From: Adineta vaga | Taxonomy: Eukaryota; Rotifera | Reading direction: 5' to 3' | DNA length: 64,000 nucleotides | NCBI GenBank assembly: GCA_021613535.1 | Contig: CP075492.1 | Span: 4,340,001-4,404,000 of the forward strand | Part shown: positions 25,701 to 36,343 of the stretch, in pieces | Layout of the letters: every line of letters begins with the position of its first letter | Position numbering within the stretch: the stretch's first letter is position 1 | Program-made: the position numbers and the translations under genes | The notes under the pieces: model-generated | What the model was told of the DNA's origin: nothing | Database searches by the model: none | Seen by the model: the letters and a program-made list of their open reading frames with translations, nothing else

Positions 25701-26394
25701 TTCTATAAATGTTGTTAATATAGAAAATTTAATCAAATGGTTGATACAAAACATATTACGTTCTAATAATTGGAATAGTCGAATGGTTTCATTAATGATC
25801 GCTGATTGTTTATTATCGTTAGTTTCAGCTTGTGTTCAAAAAGAAAATTATCTTTACCGAAAAATAACTAATGCGTCAAATTTTAATAAAGAACAATTTA
25901 CTAAAATTTTAATCGAAATTCTGAATCATCATCCATGTTTTGGAGCACGAGGAAATGCTTTTATTTTACTTGCCGCAATGGATTTATCTGATCATAAAAT
26001 AATTATTAATGCATTAAATACATTATTTGATGAAAATCTTGTCAAAGAATTAGCTACTATTGGAATTCCTTTGATTCATCTTTCACCAAATGAATTTATT
26101 GATGATCTACTAAATTCTTTAAATAATGATAGTGCAATTAAAGTTTATGAATTATTAAAAATTATTACACAATTTGCTTTAGATGAAAAAATTGATGCTA
26201 ATTGTAAATCAAATATAATTAATTATATTGCAAAAGAAATTGGAGAATTTAAATCGAAAAGACTAGTAAATTATTATTATACGGATATTAAAATTCCATT
26301 TACAACAACATTAGAAAATGAATTTTATAAAACATGGATTAAAATACAAGGACTATCTGGTAAAAGTCAATATTCTATGACAACAAATGAATAA
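19795..26394 (+). CDS. SIR2-like / NACHT / helical-repeat NLR-type protein
   Basis: A single uninterrupted exon encodes 2199 residues. Residues about 10-215 resemble the SIR2-like (SIR2_2) fold: VFVGPDIS (19-26), TTNYD (121-125), a LYGHYQKPDSLVF block (158-170), and LLFIGYETD (197-205). A NACHT NTPase follows: Walker A GHPGSGKTT (442-450), Walker B FIIFEGLDE (543-551), an ITSR sensor-like motif, and the C-terminal NACHT block FRFIHRTFQEYLAAK near 793-807. The last 1300 or so residues are helical and look HEAT/ARM-like. SIR2-STAND proteins in bacteria deplete NAD to abort phage infection, and fungi have similar NLRs. Here the usual GAG nucleotide loop is VGPD and the usual HG histidine is Tyr, so NADase activity is doubtful (inference). 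The gene is extremely AT-rich, dominated by Asn, Ile and Lys codons. Confidence 0.88.
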   Translation: MADEIQKLRKNIVSNNVLVFVGPDISIYTTNAEQNISHWKHQLKHQQVRRNGKDFRDDMNQSNNTTTEVVGYSSTSDQINHYSNEIGVEETANLMITIGQLFPQNPELIKAIGELQCPIITTNYDLLLEDLLNKVSLTWNEHSSDGSFKNMKDYILHLYGHYQKPDSLVFNNKDFDELYENKFFQSRFRTFIQGKTLLFIGYETDLSNLNLSCLLKWIFHITIDDNPPTIYKLIRSNIHRSLLENLKEIPYGNTFDDLISFLRNLLSFSTLIRENILSINRRENVLKKYLNYLINEYDHITLFGYENEDILLKLENIYVELKFDPTHPSIKAMKTIDINEEFKEKVLSYGFFNENEKKKLIRSIIEQNSFYSETIYRDLMIDQWLNILLSNTRIFSNDESISIRNKISQLKQNIFEKNHFKEIKQYEIQEAFNEFKHFIILGHPGSGKTTISKWLIINMAKQCLGKENLLFNEKNSSKNKIPILIPIWKYFDQIKNNNCKQLKLSLLEFLYENVTLNSNYFTKEENKDLSLLIMESLLNGNVFIIFEGLDEVPIYIDRNDLIKEINLLLEHGIDYDSKSKKLIYSIYEKKEINNTKDLINGNRFVITSRIEGNYFEEINFFIPRLTIEDMSNESLRLFCNSYTKCTKKEFIIDQLYNNISKNKDIFQLAINPQLASVIVSIYNQANEKLPEKRIDLYEIAIEKMIQRIISSSNNENLYLNSIILWSILQEIADYLHYKVEGLSENNLKEIIGKYYLINYKKEDLNNIDELILKLVDIFKYKVGLLNEFGHDSFRFIHRTFQEYLAAKNIIYLNGIERSENIIYENIQLKINIPNWRVPLNMTFGILSKFYQNNQLFYRILRKLLINEQILSLSTLIVPFVIIDSLNDMYFSSKETEQEMIEKLSDLLLFDYKNLLGFSKLKEHQTLIHSYFLKLQNKSSLTMIKWFNEKFHETNENISPCSNIIYQLKWFSPKFHEIFLKNLHSDSQIWNWPIDSILRYYSTNIKDQSILTQLQFKKILLDNPHLIIHISKNMNWLCLIISLYGGYQNYDTPKTILEYAELAQFLSLSDNERIPFIFYFRDTWDRNDTAYSMAVYLNGFKAKDNWTKIPIFDVNEIYKDSFLTTRIIELVRENRDTRELIAELREQISNEQLCINIRTEASIALIVLGDFDSIQRQDKVLRTNVENRIEELISVLKDPIARYSSHIQNYLLQLYNHMKINQSKYHLNYSNYCRIYLSFIANSGGIPVDTKLLAETVDNMDDKCDLYAEYFVSKMTGNSSGDLRYDVAVLCDKCIRILKSDLIIKSFLKINNTIQIYKPIRSCSWSTDQFPFESFEEDDIPIAFLNCLENIHTNIAFVIDIICDIFINEEYFIRNSELIPIFILFIFGIMSKELNKTDIYSKLLPELNEIVNVKEFLLNKIQSMSNPYYKSRAFYQLAQFYDEKSDELLNESNNLTDNIVDGSLRFQVLEKIYNVAHYKDVKENDFIQHILDKLISTLDQIEKIDDQIIASIRLSFYGCEEFRKKYLRNALEILNEMDENNEKLKLIIKLKPLISIYDDLCEKLDEIVFNLENNEYRYFVNSYYGKILCAKQLNDISDNIELQSLFRLFGQLNDAKIILDKDDNLNQLWLNLYKDINNQLNIEKILKIGINNELFLTSQVAIIIDELIKQGKEERISIIFPYLIKPSNEVLPIVQRWFIDYPNRQIMKLSALLLVETKHIFELVVETLINLLNNDNDQLRYRAQRIFQHPERDPSEPSKTISVIGEKALLKILQGIVMKEHLLKVRVYLRTFFFDVLWDDPLVLKNLCRSIAQSNDVENFHLNRIKFISNHTWNALIQSLQSPSYSLYRENFFESTMRLVERSQIQEQDWIEFQRIFSNIDTNSFVEKLYFIQTDIEIIRSIINEIWSLSNVTDETYFDILQSKIISLSTIEVKNILLENYLSVQNIGRCTFFTSTFNLNQTVLNTLNDLSINVVNIENLIKWLIQNILRSNNWNSRMVSLMIADCLLSLVSACVQKENYLYRKITNASNFNKEQFTKILIEILNHHPCFGARGNAFILLAAMDLSDHKIIINALNTLFDENLVKELATIGIPLIHLSPNEFIDDLLNSLNNDSAIKVYELLKIITQFALDEKIDANCKSNIINYIAKEIGEFKSKRLVNYYYTDIKIPFTTTLENEFYKTWIKIQGLSGKSQYSMTTNE

Positions 26395-27258
26395 TAAATA
26401 GAATAAACTTAAAGATATGACGAATTGTCTTTTTTTTTGTTTGTAAAATAATCAAGAATATTGAGATCGTAACGTGTCATACGATCTAACGTTTACTATT
26501 TTTTGAAAATAAAAAGGCGAGACAAAAGTGAATACAGAGTTTCTGATTTTGTAAATTTTCTCTTTTCTTTGCAATTCTGACTTGTAAACAAAATTAATGA
26601 GAATGGTGATAATCACACAAGAACAAATGTCATCGATGATTCAAAAGAAAGATTTACATCTTTAGGAATAGAAGAAAAGCGTATGAGATATATAGACCAA
26701 TTCAGTAGTGACACGAAAAACTCAGATTAGTATACTCACACCCATCATTTGATTCCCGGTTGGAGTGGACAATACTCTGCTGATAATGATTATACGAATG
26801 TTAGTATTCTATTTCCAATAGTAATGTACAGATATACAACAATAACTGTTTTTGTTCACACAAATGGTGTAAGTGAATGTCATGATCAATCTCTTTTTTC
26901 ATAAATAGACATTGTTGTTCGAAATTAAATTAATTTTGTTTAGGTACTTTATTTAGCTAACTACTCTACTGACTACAGTAGTACATCTCTTCCAACATCT
27001 TTGTATCTATTCAAGAACATCTCAAGATGTTTATTATGGCACAACAGAAACAACACCGAATTGAACGTGAGTTTTTGAATATTACATAGCTCGATTTTCA
27101 ATGCTCAGTAGTTATTATCATTTTCAAATAGTGTTTTATGAAAATTCACCGGATATCGTTTGAGTGATAATGTGACTTTTATTTCATATGAATAAAAATT
27201 AAAACAGAAAATAGATTTTAGAGAATCTTCCTAAATGAACAATCAAAGATCGATTGAA
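26395..27258. other. Intergenic region 3' of SIR2-NACHT
   Basis: An AATAAA-like context follows the stop codon. A small perfect stem-loop (AGATCGTA at 26464-26471 with TACGATCT at 26480-26487) lies about 70 bp past the stop. I see no gene in the rest. Confidence 0.35.
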
Positions 27259-28610
27259 CTATGTCATAAGATCTTCAAGTAATTTCAATAAATGTCGTGA
27301 TGTGACCAATGAATGTCGACATGAATTGAATAGTTTTAAATCAAAATGTGATTTTGGAGGCAGTAATGTTTGTTGATTTAATTCATCTTTAAATTGATTT
27401 CTTATCGATGATATAGTATTAATACTTTCACAAATCGTTGATAAATTTGTTAAATCTAAAATGAATGTTTGTATTGAATTGAGTTTATCAATTGATGATA
27501 AAATTAATTCATAGAATGTTGAAGAAAATTTTGATTGAATGGAAGGTAATAAACGATTGAATTGTTTCAAAAGCTGAAATTATAAAATAAAAGAAATGAT
27601 TTCAATCGGGAAAATGAAACATACTGATCGAAATAAAGAATTTATCTTGTTTGTTTCTTGATTATTGGAATTATTTGTTGAAATGGATTGTTCAGTTGAT
27701 GAAGATAGATCAATTATATTGTTATTTTTGTTTTGTTCGATTCTCAAACAACGATTTCGAAGACTCGGTAAAAGTAGAGGAGAAATTCATAGAAAAGAAA
27801 TAGTTTAGAATAGAAAAATGACTTGTAGATTGTCATAAAATAGACAAAATGAATTAAAAACACTTGAAAACAATTGCAGATGACGAAAATTGTTTGTATT
27901 TTGATGAGATTGTTGTAATGGAATGATAATTCCAAAAACATAACCATAGATAACAAAAATATTTTCATATAATTGTATTAAGATTTGATTTGAATGATCT
28001 TGTGAAACTAATTGACGAATATTTGTCATAAGATCATTGATAGAATGTTCAAATGAATAATCTTCTAAGCATTAAAGAAAAGAAAATAAAGAAATCAATT
28101 CTTTTTCAGATAATTACTATTTTTTGACGGAAGATCGTTTTCTATTGTCATTATTCTTGGTAGATTGTCATTACTACCTACATTAAATTAAATAAAGAAA
28201 AAGATATTCAAAGAAAATAAGTTTGAATACTTTGATGTGTACAAAGATAAATAGAAATACTATTTCCCTGTAATACATTTCGATTGAGATATTCACGAAA
28301 TGTTTTATATTCAAATAAATTAAATTGTTGTTGTTCAAAATCATATAAAAACGTTTGATCTTGTGTATTATCTATGTGGAAGAAGAGAAAATCAAAGAAA
28401 GAATAGTGAAATGACATTACCTAATTTATAAAGTTTAAGAAGTTGTTGATGAATATCTTTGAAAGTCATTTGATTATGATACAAAAGACAAGAACGAGTT
28501 CCACCACCATTTTTAAGATCAATTGTTTTAATGATACCCTTGTTCGTCAATAGGAGACGACCACAACGATATTTCGTCTTTTTTCGATGAAGATTTGAAT
28601 ATTTAGGCAT
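27259..28610 (-). CDS. Unrecognised multi-exon protein
   Basis: I do not recognise this family. At least five exons can be joined with GT-AG introns. The first (28610 down to about 28430) begins MPKYSNLHRKK and has a compact alternating pattern (CGRLLLTNKGIIKTIDLKNGG) that could be a small beta-grasp or ubiquitin-like fold. The next carries FLYDFEQQQFNLFEYKTF. A helical segment with DLMTNIRQLVSQ and QLYENIFVIYGYVFG follows (about 27830-28060). The last exon (about 27259-27570) is helical, from FNRLLPSIQ to LLEDLMT. The codon pattern and consistent intron phases support a real gene. Exon edges in the middle are less sure than the ends. Confidence 0.6.
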
Positions 28611-29004
28611 TTAAACAGTTAGTTTTCTTTTCTTTCTTGAACTGATCGATGTTATCTTAATGATTGAAATGAAAACATGTGGTTTATTTTGAACAATATT
28701 CATCACATTCGAATAAGACTCGATTAATTTTTCAAGTTTTTTATTTATTACAATCAGTAAAGCAATTGTTGTTTCTTGATGTGTTATTTCATTCATTCAG
28801 TTCAAGTTATCTAAACTATGATCATTCATTTACATGTGTCCAATACGAAAAGAACGAGAAAAAAACTGGTGTAGACTCTGACTGAAACAATACGATCTAA
28901 ACAGACGAAAGAAAATTTGTCTAAATCAAATAAACAAGTGACAAATGTTGCATTGTTATTAGAAACGAGATCAATAATCTCGAATGTGTATTCTAAATAG
29001 AAAC
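28611..29004. promoter_or_regulatory. Divergent promoter region
   Basis: This gap of about 390 bp separates the starts of the minus-strand hypothetical gene and the plus-strand amidase. It should contain both promoters. I see no coding feature or strong motif. Confidence 0.4.
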
Positions 29005-30987
29005 ATGGTAATATTACATATCATCACTATATTCTTGTTGATAACTATTACAAAGACAAATGCAAGATCAAGTAAGATAAGATCAAAACTTTAGATGAAA
29101 TGATGAAAAAGCTTGTTTGTTTGTTTGTTATAGATTTCGTGCACATATCAATCAATGCATCTCGAGTGTCAACATCATCATGTTCAACATACTCTAGTAT
29201 TCCATTAATTGATCCTGTTACAACAAATATGCGAACATTGATCGATGATCTATCGAATTGTCGATATTCATCATGGGATCTTGTTCGTTGGTATTTGTCA
29301 CGTATTGATGATGTAAATCGACAAGGATCTCATCCACTTCATGCTGTCATTGAAATCAATCCTGATGCATTAGATATTGCTAATGCACTTGATAAAGAAC
29401 GAAAAATGAATGGAAGAAGATCATTACTTCATGGAATACCCATTCTAATCAAAGATAACATTGCAACAGATGATCAAATGAAAACAACAGCTGGTAGTTT
29501 AGCACTTGTCAATTCACGTGTACCACGAGATGCATTTGTAGTTGAACAACTAAGAAAAGCAGGTGTAATCATACTTGGTAAAACATCATTGACAGAATGG
29601 AGTAATTTTAAAACAGAAAATCTTACAAGACAAGGATGGTCACCACGAGGTGGTTTACCCAGGTAAACGAATTCTGCTGAAAAGAACAAATAGAGAATGA
29701 TATTTGATTTGTTTTAGTTCAGCTTATGTTGCTGATGGTGATCCAGGTGGAAGTAGTAGTGGTTCTGCAATTGCGACAAGTGCTGGTTTATGTGCAGCAG
29801 CATTAGGAACAGAAACTTGTGGTAGTATTATTTCACCAGCTAGTCGTGCAAATATTGTTGGTCTTAAACCAACTGTTGGATTAACATCACGTTCAGGTGT
29901 TATTCCCATCTCATATGATCATGATAGTGTTGGTCCAATGGGTAAAACAGTTGAAGATGTTGCTCTTTTACTTGGTAGATGATGAAATCAATTATTTAAA
30001 TATTGTTGTTGTTGTTGTTGTTTTTGTTGTGGTTGATATATTTAGAAGTGATAGAAAGTGTTGATAGTCGAGATAATGCAACACAACAAGCAGGAATTGT
30101 TCGTCATCAAAATTACACTCGATTTTTACAAGGAATCGAAGGACTTCGAAATCTTCGATTGGGTGTTGTTCGTCAAGGTCATTTGTATTTTCTTTATTCA
30201 GTGTTAATAATTTCAAATGAATTCTTTTATATTTTTAGCAATCAATATATCAATAGAAAAAGAAAATCAATTCCAAAAAGCTATTGATATTCTACGTTTT
30301 CATGGTGCAATTGTGATTGATCCAGTGAATGTTACTGGTTTAGACGATGAGAATTTAATAAGTTATTTGAAAGATTTGATGACATATAATTTTCGTAAAG
30401 ATCTTCGAAATTATTTATCTGAACTTGAAAATACAAATATTCGATCATTAAAAGATATTATTGAATTTAATCTTCAACATGTTGATGAAGAATTTCATCA
30501 TGAATATTCTCCTAATCAACAAATATTCGTTTTAGCTGAAGATCATATGAATATGACTGCGGATGAATATGCAATTTTATACAATAAAACTCGTGAAATA
30601 GGTGGAAAGAATGGAATTGATGCAACGTAAGTTGATATTTCTCGATTTTATTTCTGAAATCAAACTGAATTTAGATTGAATGAATATGAATTAGATGCAA
30701 TTATTGTTCCTGATCCTGAACATGAAATGACATTATTTGCATCATTTGCTGGTTATCCATTGATTGTTGTTCCATTAGGTTTTAATGAATCAAATAATGA
30801 ACCGTATGGTTTGATGTTTGTTGGAAGAGCATGGTCAGAATCGATGCTTTTACGTGTTGCACATGGATTTGAGCAAGCATTTCCATTGAGAAATCGAATT
30901 CGACCTAAATATGCTGAACAGAATAGTTCAATTGTTGAATTTCTTTTTAAAATTATCGAATATCTAAGAAAACTTTTTATAATTTGA
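29005..30987 (+). CDS. Secreted amidase-signature family hydrolase
   Basis: Amidase-signature enzymes hydrolyse amide bonds with a Ser-cisSer-Lys triad. I start at 29005, where a 67-nt first exon encodes a signal peptide ([20 protein letters not shown]). It splices at 29071/29134 into SNFVHISIN; the alternative ATG at 29100 lies inside this intron. The catalytic lysine is in ILIKDNI (about 29450) and the glycine-serine stretch GGSSSGSA is at about 29750-29773, preceded by [16 protein letters not shown] and VGLKPTVGL complete the signature. Further exons begin at about 29718, 30046, 30238 and 30675, ending LRKLFII TGA. The layout resembles secreted bacterial or fungal amidases more than GatA, FAAH being the animal comparison. 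The substrate is unknown, and an acquired origin is possible but not shown. Confidence 0.87.
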
Positions 30988-32194
30988 AATTCTTTGAATA
31001 ATAGTTGAAATAGAAATAGTATCTCTTCTTTTGTTTGTTCTCTTTGTGAAAAATATCTTTTATAGTTTTATTTTCCTTTTAGAAGAAGTAGTTAATAATA
31101 ATAATAATAATATAAAATAACGTAGAGATGAACGTTGAACATTCGTCGTAACATATACTACCTCACTCCCTACTTTCATTACTTTGATTGTCAATATTGA
31201 TTAATTATATGGAAGAAACTTGTCGTTCTATCATGAAACTTATTTCCTATGTAGTGGTTATGATTGATGATTCTATGTTAATCAACTGAGGAAGTCATAG
31301 TATCACAGAGATTGGCAAAATAATAAATGCATCTATTGTCAAGTTATTTTGATATTTTTCATCGATTTAATCAACATATGTAAAATAATAACATTTTTCT
31401 GATAATACAGGCTATAAAAACTGTTGTCAGAGATGACAATCGTAAATGTTCTTTTGTATGGAATAGAAAAATTGAACCATAAATCAACATGTATCATTAT
31501 TAAGATGATGTATTCGGTGGTTCGAATGCGATTTCATTATTTCTATCAATGTACCTAAGATCTGAGACACATCACATTGTATTAACGAGAAAAATGTTAA
31601 CCTTGAATGTCACTGTTATTTACACTAAATATTTAATGCATTGTTCGTCAATTTACTCAATCGAACTGCTTTTATATATTTCTCTAACTGCAATCAAAAA
31701 CATGTGGACTCCCAAGACGCTGTTGAATACTTTGTTTTTTTTCTCTTCAATATTAATTATAGAAAACAAGAAATGATAACAACGGTTCATCATTTGGAAT
31801 ATTTATCTAGAATTCATTGGTTTACCATTGACAATAGTTCTAAAAGTGCTTCTTTGATACCTTTCGAAGTTGATCTATATATATATATTTACATTTCAAT
31901 TATTAATTCTTTCTTCTTTCGTGTGACTATTTCATAGAAGAAAATTATACTCTAATATGAAGAAAAATGAATAATTATTTCTGATAATAATCCCACATGA
32001 GACTTTTGAATTTATAGTGACAGGCATTGCCTGATTATAAAGCTTTTCATTTTCTCTCTCAATAATATTTTCGATCAAAGACTAAATAGAAAATAAAACT
32101 TTCTAATTCGTTCTTCTTTTAATTTTATTTAACAAAACAATGGCAAAGAATGATAATGCTCTTCAATGTTCTCATCGATTGTTTTGTATAGCTT
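30988..32194. other. Convergent intergenic region, amidase to eL31
   Basis: Both flanking genes end here. A short TAA/AAT microsatellite is at about 31096-31112 and a TA run near 31879-31892. Small open frames around 31550-31940 overlap each other and show no recognisable domain. I call no gene. Confidence 0.4.
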
Positions 32195-32747
32195 TTATTC
32201 ATTGTCGACATTGGTTGTAAGTAATCCTAAAGAGATAAAAGATGAATGCATATTCGAAATAGACAGTAAAAAGAAACACAAACCTTTAAACGCAGGTACT
32301 CGAACAAATGTAACCAATGTATAAAGTTTATGTAGTGAATCTTCATCTTCATTACGTTGACGAGCTAAACGTACTCGAACACGATATGGAACATGACTAG
32401 AAGAAGATATGCATAATGTTTTTAGAGAATGTATTAAAGAACTTTACTTGATTCCTTGTGACCAAATTTCCTTGTTCAATTTTGAATCGATACGAACATC
32501 GGGTGTTTTCATCATTTTTTCGGCGAATTTTTTCAATTCTTTTACTGCACGTGGTGCACGTTTTTTGAATGCTCTATTTTAAAAAAGAACAAAACAAATA
32601 TTAGAAGATCTAAGGACAATCAAATAGAACTTACACGCCATGTAATCGTTTGTGAAGATTCACGGTGTATTCACGGGTAACAACTTCATTGGTAATTTGT
32701 TTTTTGTTACCACTATTTTCGCCTTTTTTACCTTTGGTATTGGCCAT
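32195..32747 (-). CDS. RPL31: Ribosomal protein eL31 (60S subunit)
   Basis: Four short exons encode a protein of about 125 residues matching eL31 throughout: [13 protein letters not shown], then [67 protein letters not shown] and [16 protein letters not shown]. It ends TTNVDNE. eL31 sits near the peptide exit tunnel of the large subunit. All blocks are present and intact, so this is a functional copy and not a processed pseudogene. On the minus strand a TTTTTAG acceptor-like site lies 27 nt before the ATG (AG at 32775-32776). Confidence 0.96.
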
Positions 32748-33042
32748 TTGAAGAAGATTAGATTGGTTTTTTATCTAAAAAGAATTCGAATTTAAAGAGC
32801 GAAAAAATATTGAGTTTAAAATTCACGTTGTTCTTTTGCATTTTTTCAATTAAGACAAACGATAAATTAGAAAGATAAATAGACAAAAAAGCAAACATAA
32901 CAATAGAAAAAAGAAAAAAACTTCGATCAATCAAGCTATGAGAACAGATTTAGGCATATAAATAATATACATCGAAGTGGAAAGAAAGAAGAACCCATGG
33001 ATTATAAATAGATTTTAAAGAGAAGAAAAACACCATTTCAGT

Positions 33043-35266
33043 CTATTTATTGTTTTCATTTAAAAGATAATTACGATCATTATTCATGGAATTTGGAGGT
33101 GTATCAAGTGGTAGAAGAACATCAGTACTAAAATCCAAATTTTATTCATCATTTTATTCAACGAACTTCGATACGTACCTTGTATGACTAAATTGTTCTT
33201 GTTGTTGTCGTAAACCACCGAGTAAGACACTGTTCACTTGATAATGAACACCATCACCTCGTCTATTCGATAGAAAAGAAAGAATTTTGATAAAGAAAAT
33301 TTCAAAACTTACGTGGTTGAAATGGGTATAAATGCTCTGAGTAAATCTTGACCAAAGATTTCTTGAAAATTCTGTTTACAACCAAGATTGAATCCGTCTT
33401 TCTGAGGTCCATCTGCAAATATCGGTGCTCGGAATGATTCTAAATTACTTATCTATGCAATATACATTCCAATGAAAAAATCATCATACCAAGAGTTGTT
33501 CGATTTTTTCCGGTTAAAAATAAATGATAGAAGAATAAGGATGATACACTTATGGCAAACATCACTGATGCGAAAAAGAGGAAAAGTAAATGAAATCTTC
33601 CACTTGGTGATTTTGCACTATTTATATCCTGAAAAAGACAAACAAAACATACATATTGAAAGTTTTCTTTGATTTAATTAATTCAAGCATACTTTCTGAA
33701 CATTAGTTACACCCTACACCGATTTAAACAAAACAATTAATTAGTAAAGCAGCAAGCAAACAAAAAACAAGAAGTTGACTTCAATTACCTGCCAAAATTG
33801 AATGAAATATTCCATTGATGTAGCAGCGACATAACTACAGAATATCAAAGCCCACCCAAGAAATAAAACAAAAAATTTATAATTTGCATAAGAAATACAA
33901 CTATTTGTCCTGAAAAAAAAACAAGGAAAAGATCGAAATGAATATTTTCAGACTTTCTGCTAGAAAAAAAAGATCTCTTTACCATGGACAATGATGATCA
34001 TATTTGAGAACACATTTGCCACATACAGAACAATGATGAGCTCGATCTGGTTTTATACATTGACATGTAAAACAGTACCTCACACCTTTAAGAATTTTCA
34101 TCTTATTTTGAAATGAATTAATGAAATAACTTACTTCCATCGAAATGTCGAGTAAGTACAGGTAAATTAGCTCGACGACAAAGGCGAACTAGAGTAGCAC
34201 GTCGTTCATCTAATGTTTGTGCTGTTGCTACACGTTCGCCTTCCGCTTCTCCAACATAAAACTAAATATAGAAAATAATAGGAAATGACCAAATTTCATG
34301 ATTGATTTACTTCACTAGGTGGACCAGCTAAAGGTTTAAACATTGTTCGATAATATGACCAAAGGAAAAGGATTAACAATGGATGATAAATAATCAAATA
34401 TATAACTAGAGACAAAAAAAAGCCCGAATTGTTTATTTAATAGCCGAAGAATGGATTTGAAAGTTTTTTCTTTTTTGCTTTAGAAAAACATATATCGGAA
34501 ATCTTTTCAAATTTTCAATTTCAAAAAGATTGCTTCAAGATATAAAACTTACCTTTTTTAGGTACACTTTCAATGGTTACTAAAAGCAAAAAATTCAATA
34601 TGAAATCAATACATTTCATATCAAAACTTACAAATACACATTTGTACAACATAAGCATAATAAGACCAAGCCACAATGGCCAGAATAAACACAACTGGAA
34701 TACTTTTCAAGGTTTCAAAGCAACACACTCGTGATGATCGTAAACTCATTGTGCAATCTAATTATAAACAAAGAAAATTTTACTACTTATTCTTTTTGAG
34801 AAATTATTCAAGTGAAATGTGAAACTAAAATAATGCATAAATATACACACACACACACACGCGTTAGTTTCAATGAAGGATATTTGCAGCTATTCAAAAG
34901 GATAAGATGATGGCAAAATTGGAAATACTTACGGAATCTCTTCATTCTCGAGATGAACATAGAATAGAATGACTGGAAATCTTGTTGATGCTGTTCACGC
35001 ACCAAATATGTCGCATTCGACTAACAGGAAAATTACATAGGATATAGTTCGATATTCTCTCATCTCATGTACATGAAAAAATACAAATTTTCTTTTCGAT
35101 TACTTACTTGTTGATTGGTTAATGGGAGAAGAGGTTCTAAGTCAATATCATCATCCTTTGAAAAAATAAATACTTATTCTTAAAAAGCTTATTTAACATT
35201 TGTTCTTCTTACGTCTTGATGTGTATGCGTGAGAATATCGTTTGAAGAAGTGGAGTAATTAGTCAT
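33043..35266 (-). CDS. DHHC palmitoyltransferase (ZDHHC2/15/20-like)
   Basis: DHHC enzymes attach palmitate to protein cysteines at Golgi, endosome or plasma membranes. The start is [18 protein letters not shown] at 35266, followed by an acidic cytosolic N-terminus ([12 protein letters not shown]). Two hydrophobic segments are visible ([38 protein letters not shown]). The cysteine-rich catalytic domain reads [15 protein letters not shown], then [14 protein letters not shown] (about 34000-34085), with the DHHC cysteine intact. It continues to [13 protein letters not shown] and two more hydrophobic segments ([39 protein letters not shown]), then a FxxxF-type tail. Four membrane segments and this order fit the ZDHHC2/15/20 group. 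There are about ten exons; one intron holds a CA microsatellite. Confidence 0.92.
34843..34862 (+). repeat. CA/AC dinucleotide microsatellite
   Basis: A short (AC)n run lies inside an intron of the DHHC gene. Confidence 0.85.
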
Positions 35267-36343
35267 TCAATGTTTGTTCCATGTAAAAGAAATAAGTTTG
35301 TTCATTAATATAAATAATTTAATCTAAATAACAAAATAAACATTAGTTTTTGATAAATCATTGCATGAACATATGTCTGTCCATTAGTAAGAAACGATAA
35401 AAGACTACCTTTCATAAACAACATTTGTTTGGATTTTTTCTAGTATTTACCAGTTGTTAAATTCAAACTACAACTCAGTTCAAATATCGAAACAATTCAT
35501 TGATGAAATATAACGAAAAAAAATCTTGAAAAAAGAATATAGAAAAATTAAAACGAGAAAAATATTATTTCAAAAATATTTATATATAGATGTCGTTAGT
35601 ATCATTTTCTTCCGTTTTTCTATTTTTTTTATAATTATTGTAAGATGAATAAGTATACTACAACTTAGAAATGAACTACTTACTTAGAATAGAAAAAAAT
35701 TCGTTTTAAGACGCTATCACGTTGTCTGATTGCACACATCATTTCATATGTATATGTTAGATAATCTGTATGCGCATTATATTTATATAGATAGAAGAAT
35801 AGTAAGTTTATTCCAAATAGCTCATAAGTATATATAGAAAAAGAAAAACATCTCGCAAGTTTCATTACAAATGGAAGTTTAATCTTCCGATTACACATGA
35901 AAGTGCGGAAATAATGCTGATAAAACACTTATGAATTTTCAATGTGTGGAATGATCTGTAGAGGATCTATAATCTATCTTTCATCGGTTTATTTTTTATG
36001 ATAAATTCATATGTAAGAAATTGATTTCTTTCTGTAGTTCTTGAATTACTACTGAGAAGATGTTGAAATTCTTATTAGCATCATTATTATATGTTGTACT
36101 TGAAAGATCTTCTAGAGCATATTGTATTAAAAGGATGGATTTATCATATATATCAGTGAAAAAAGAATTGAAATGAAATGCTCATTACGATGTCAATTAT
36201 TGATATGCTCTGATAGTCACCGCCCTCTTTCCCAAGCAGAGGCTGAAGGTTATTTTTATTTAATATGGTGATATGTACAAGATAAAACTGTAACTGTACT
36301 AAAAGAATGAAATCGATATCGTCTTTATTCTGAATGTCTAACA
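35267..36343. promoter_or_regulatory. Divergent intergenic region, DHHC gene to RFWD3
   Basis: This 1.08-kb gap separates two divergently read genes and should contain both promoters. Short minus-strand open frames at 35680-35928 and 36153-36344 show no domain, and I treat them as chance. No repeat or RNA gene was recognised. Confidence 0.4.

Noticed and set aside
31515-31535. GGTTCGAAT, which resembles a tRNA T-arm
   Set aside because: No matching acceptor, D or anticodon arms could be found upstream.
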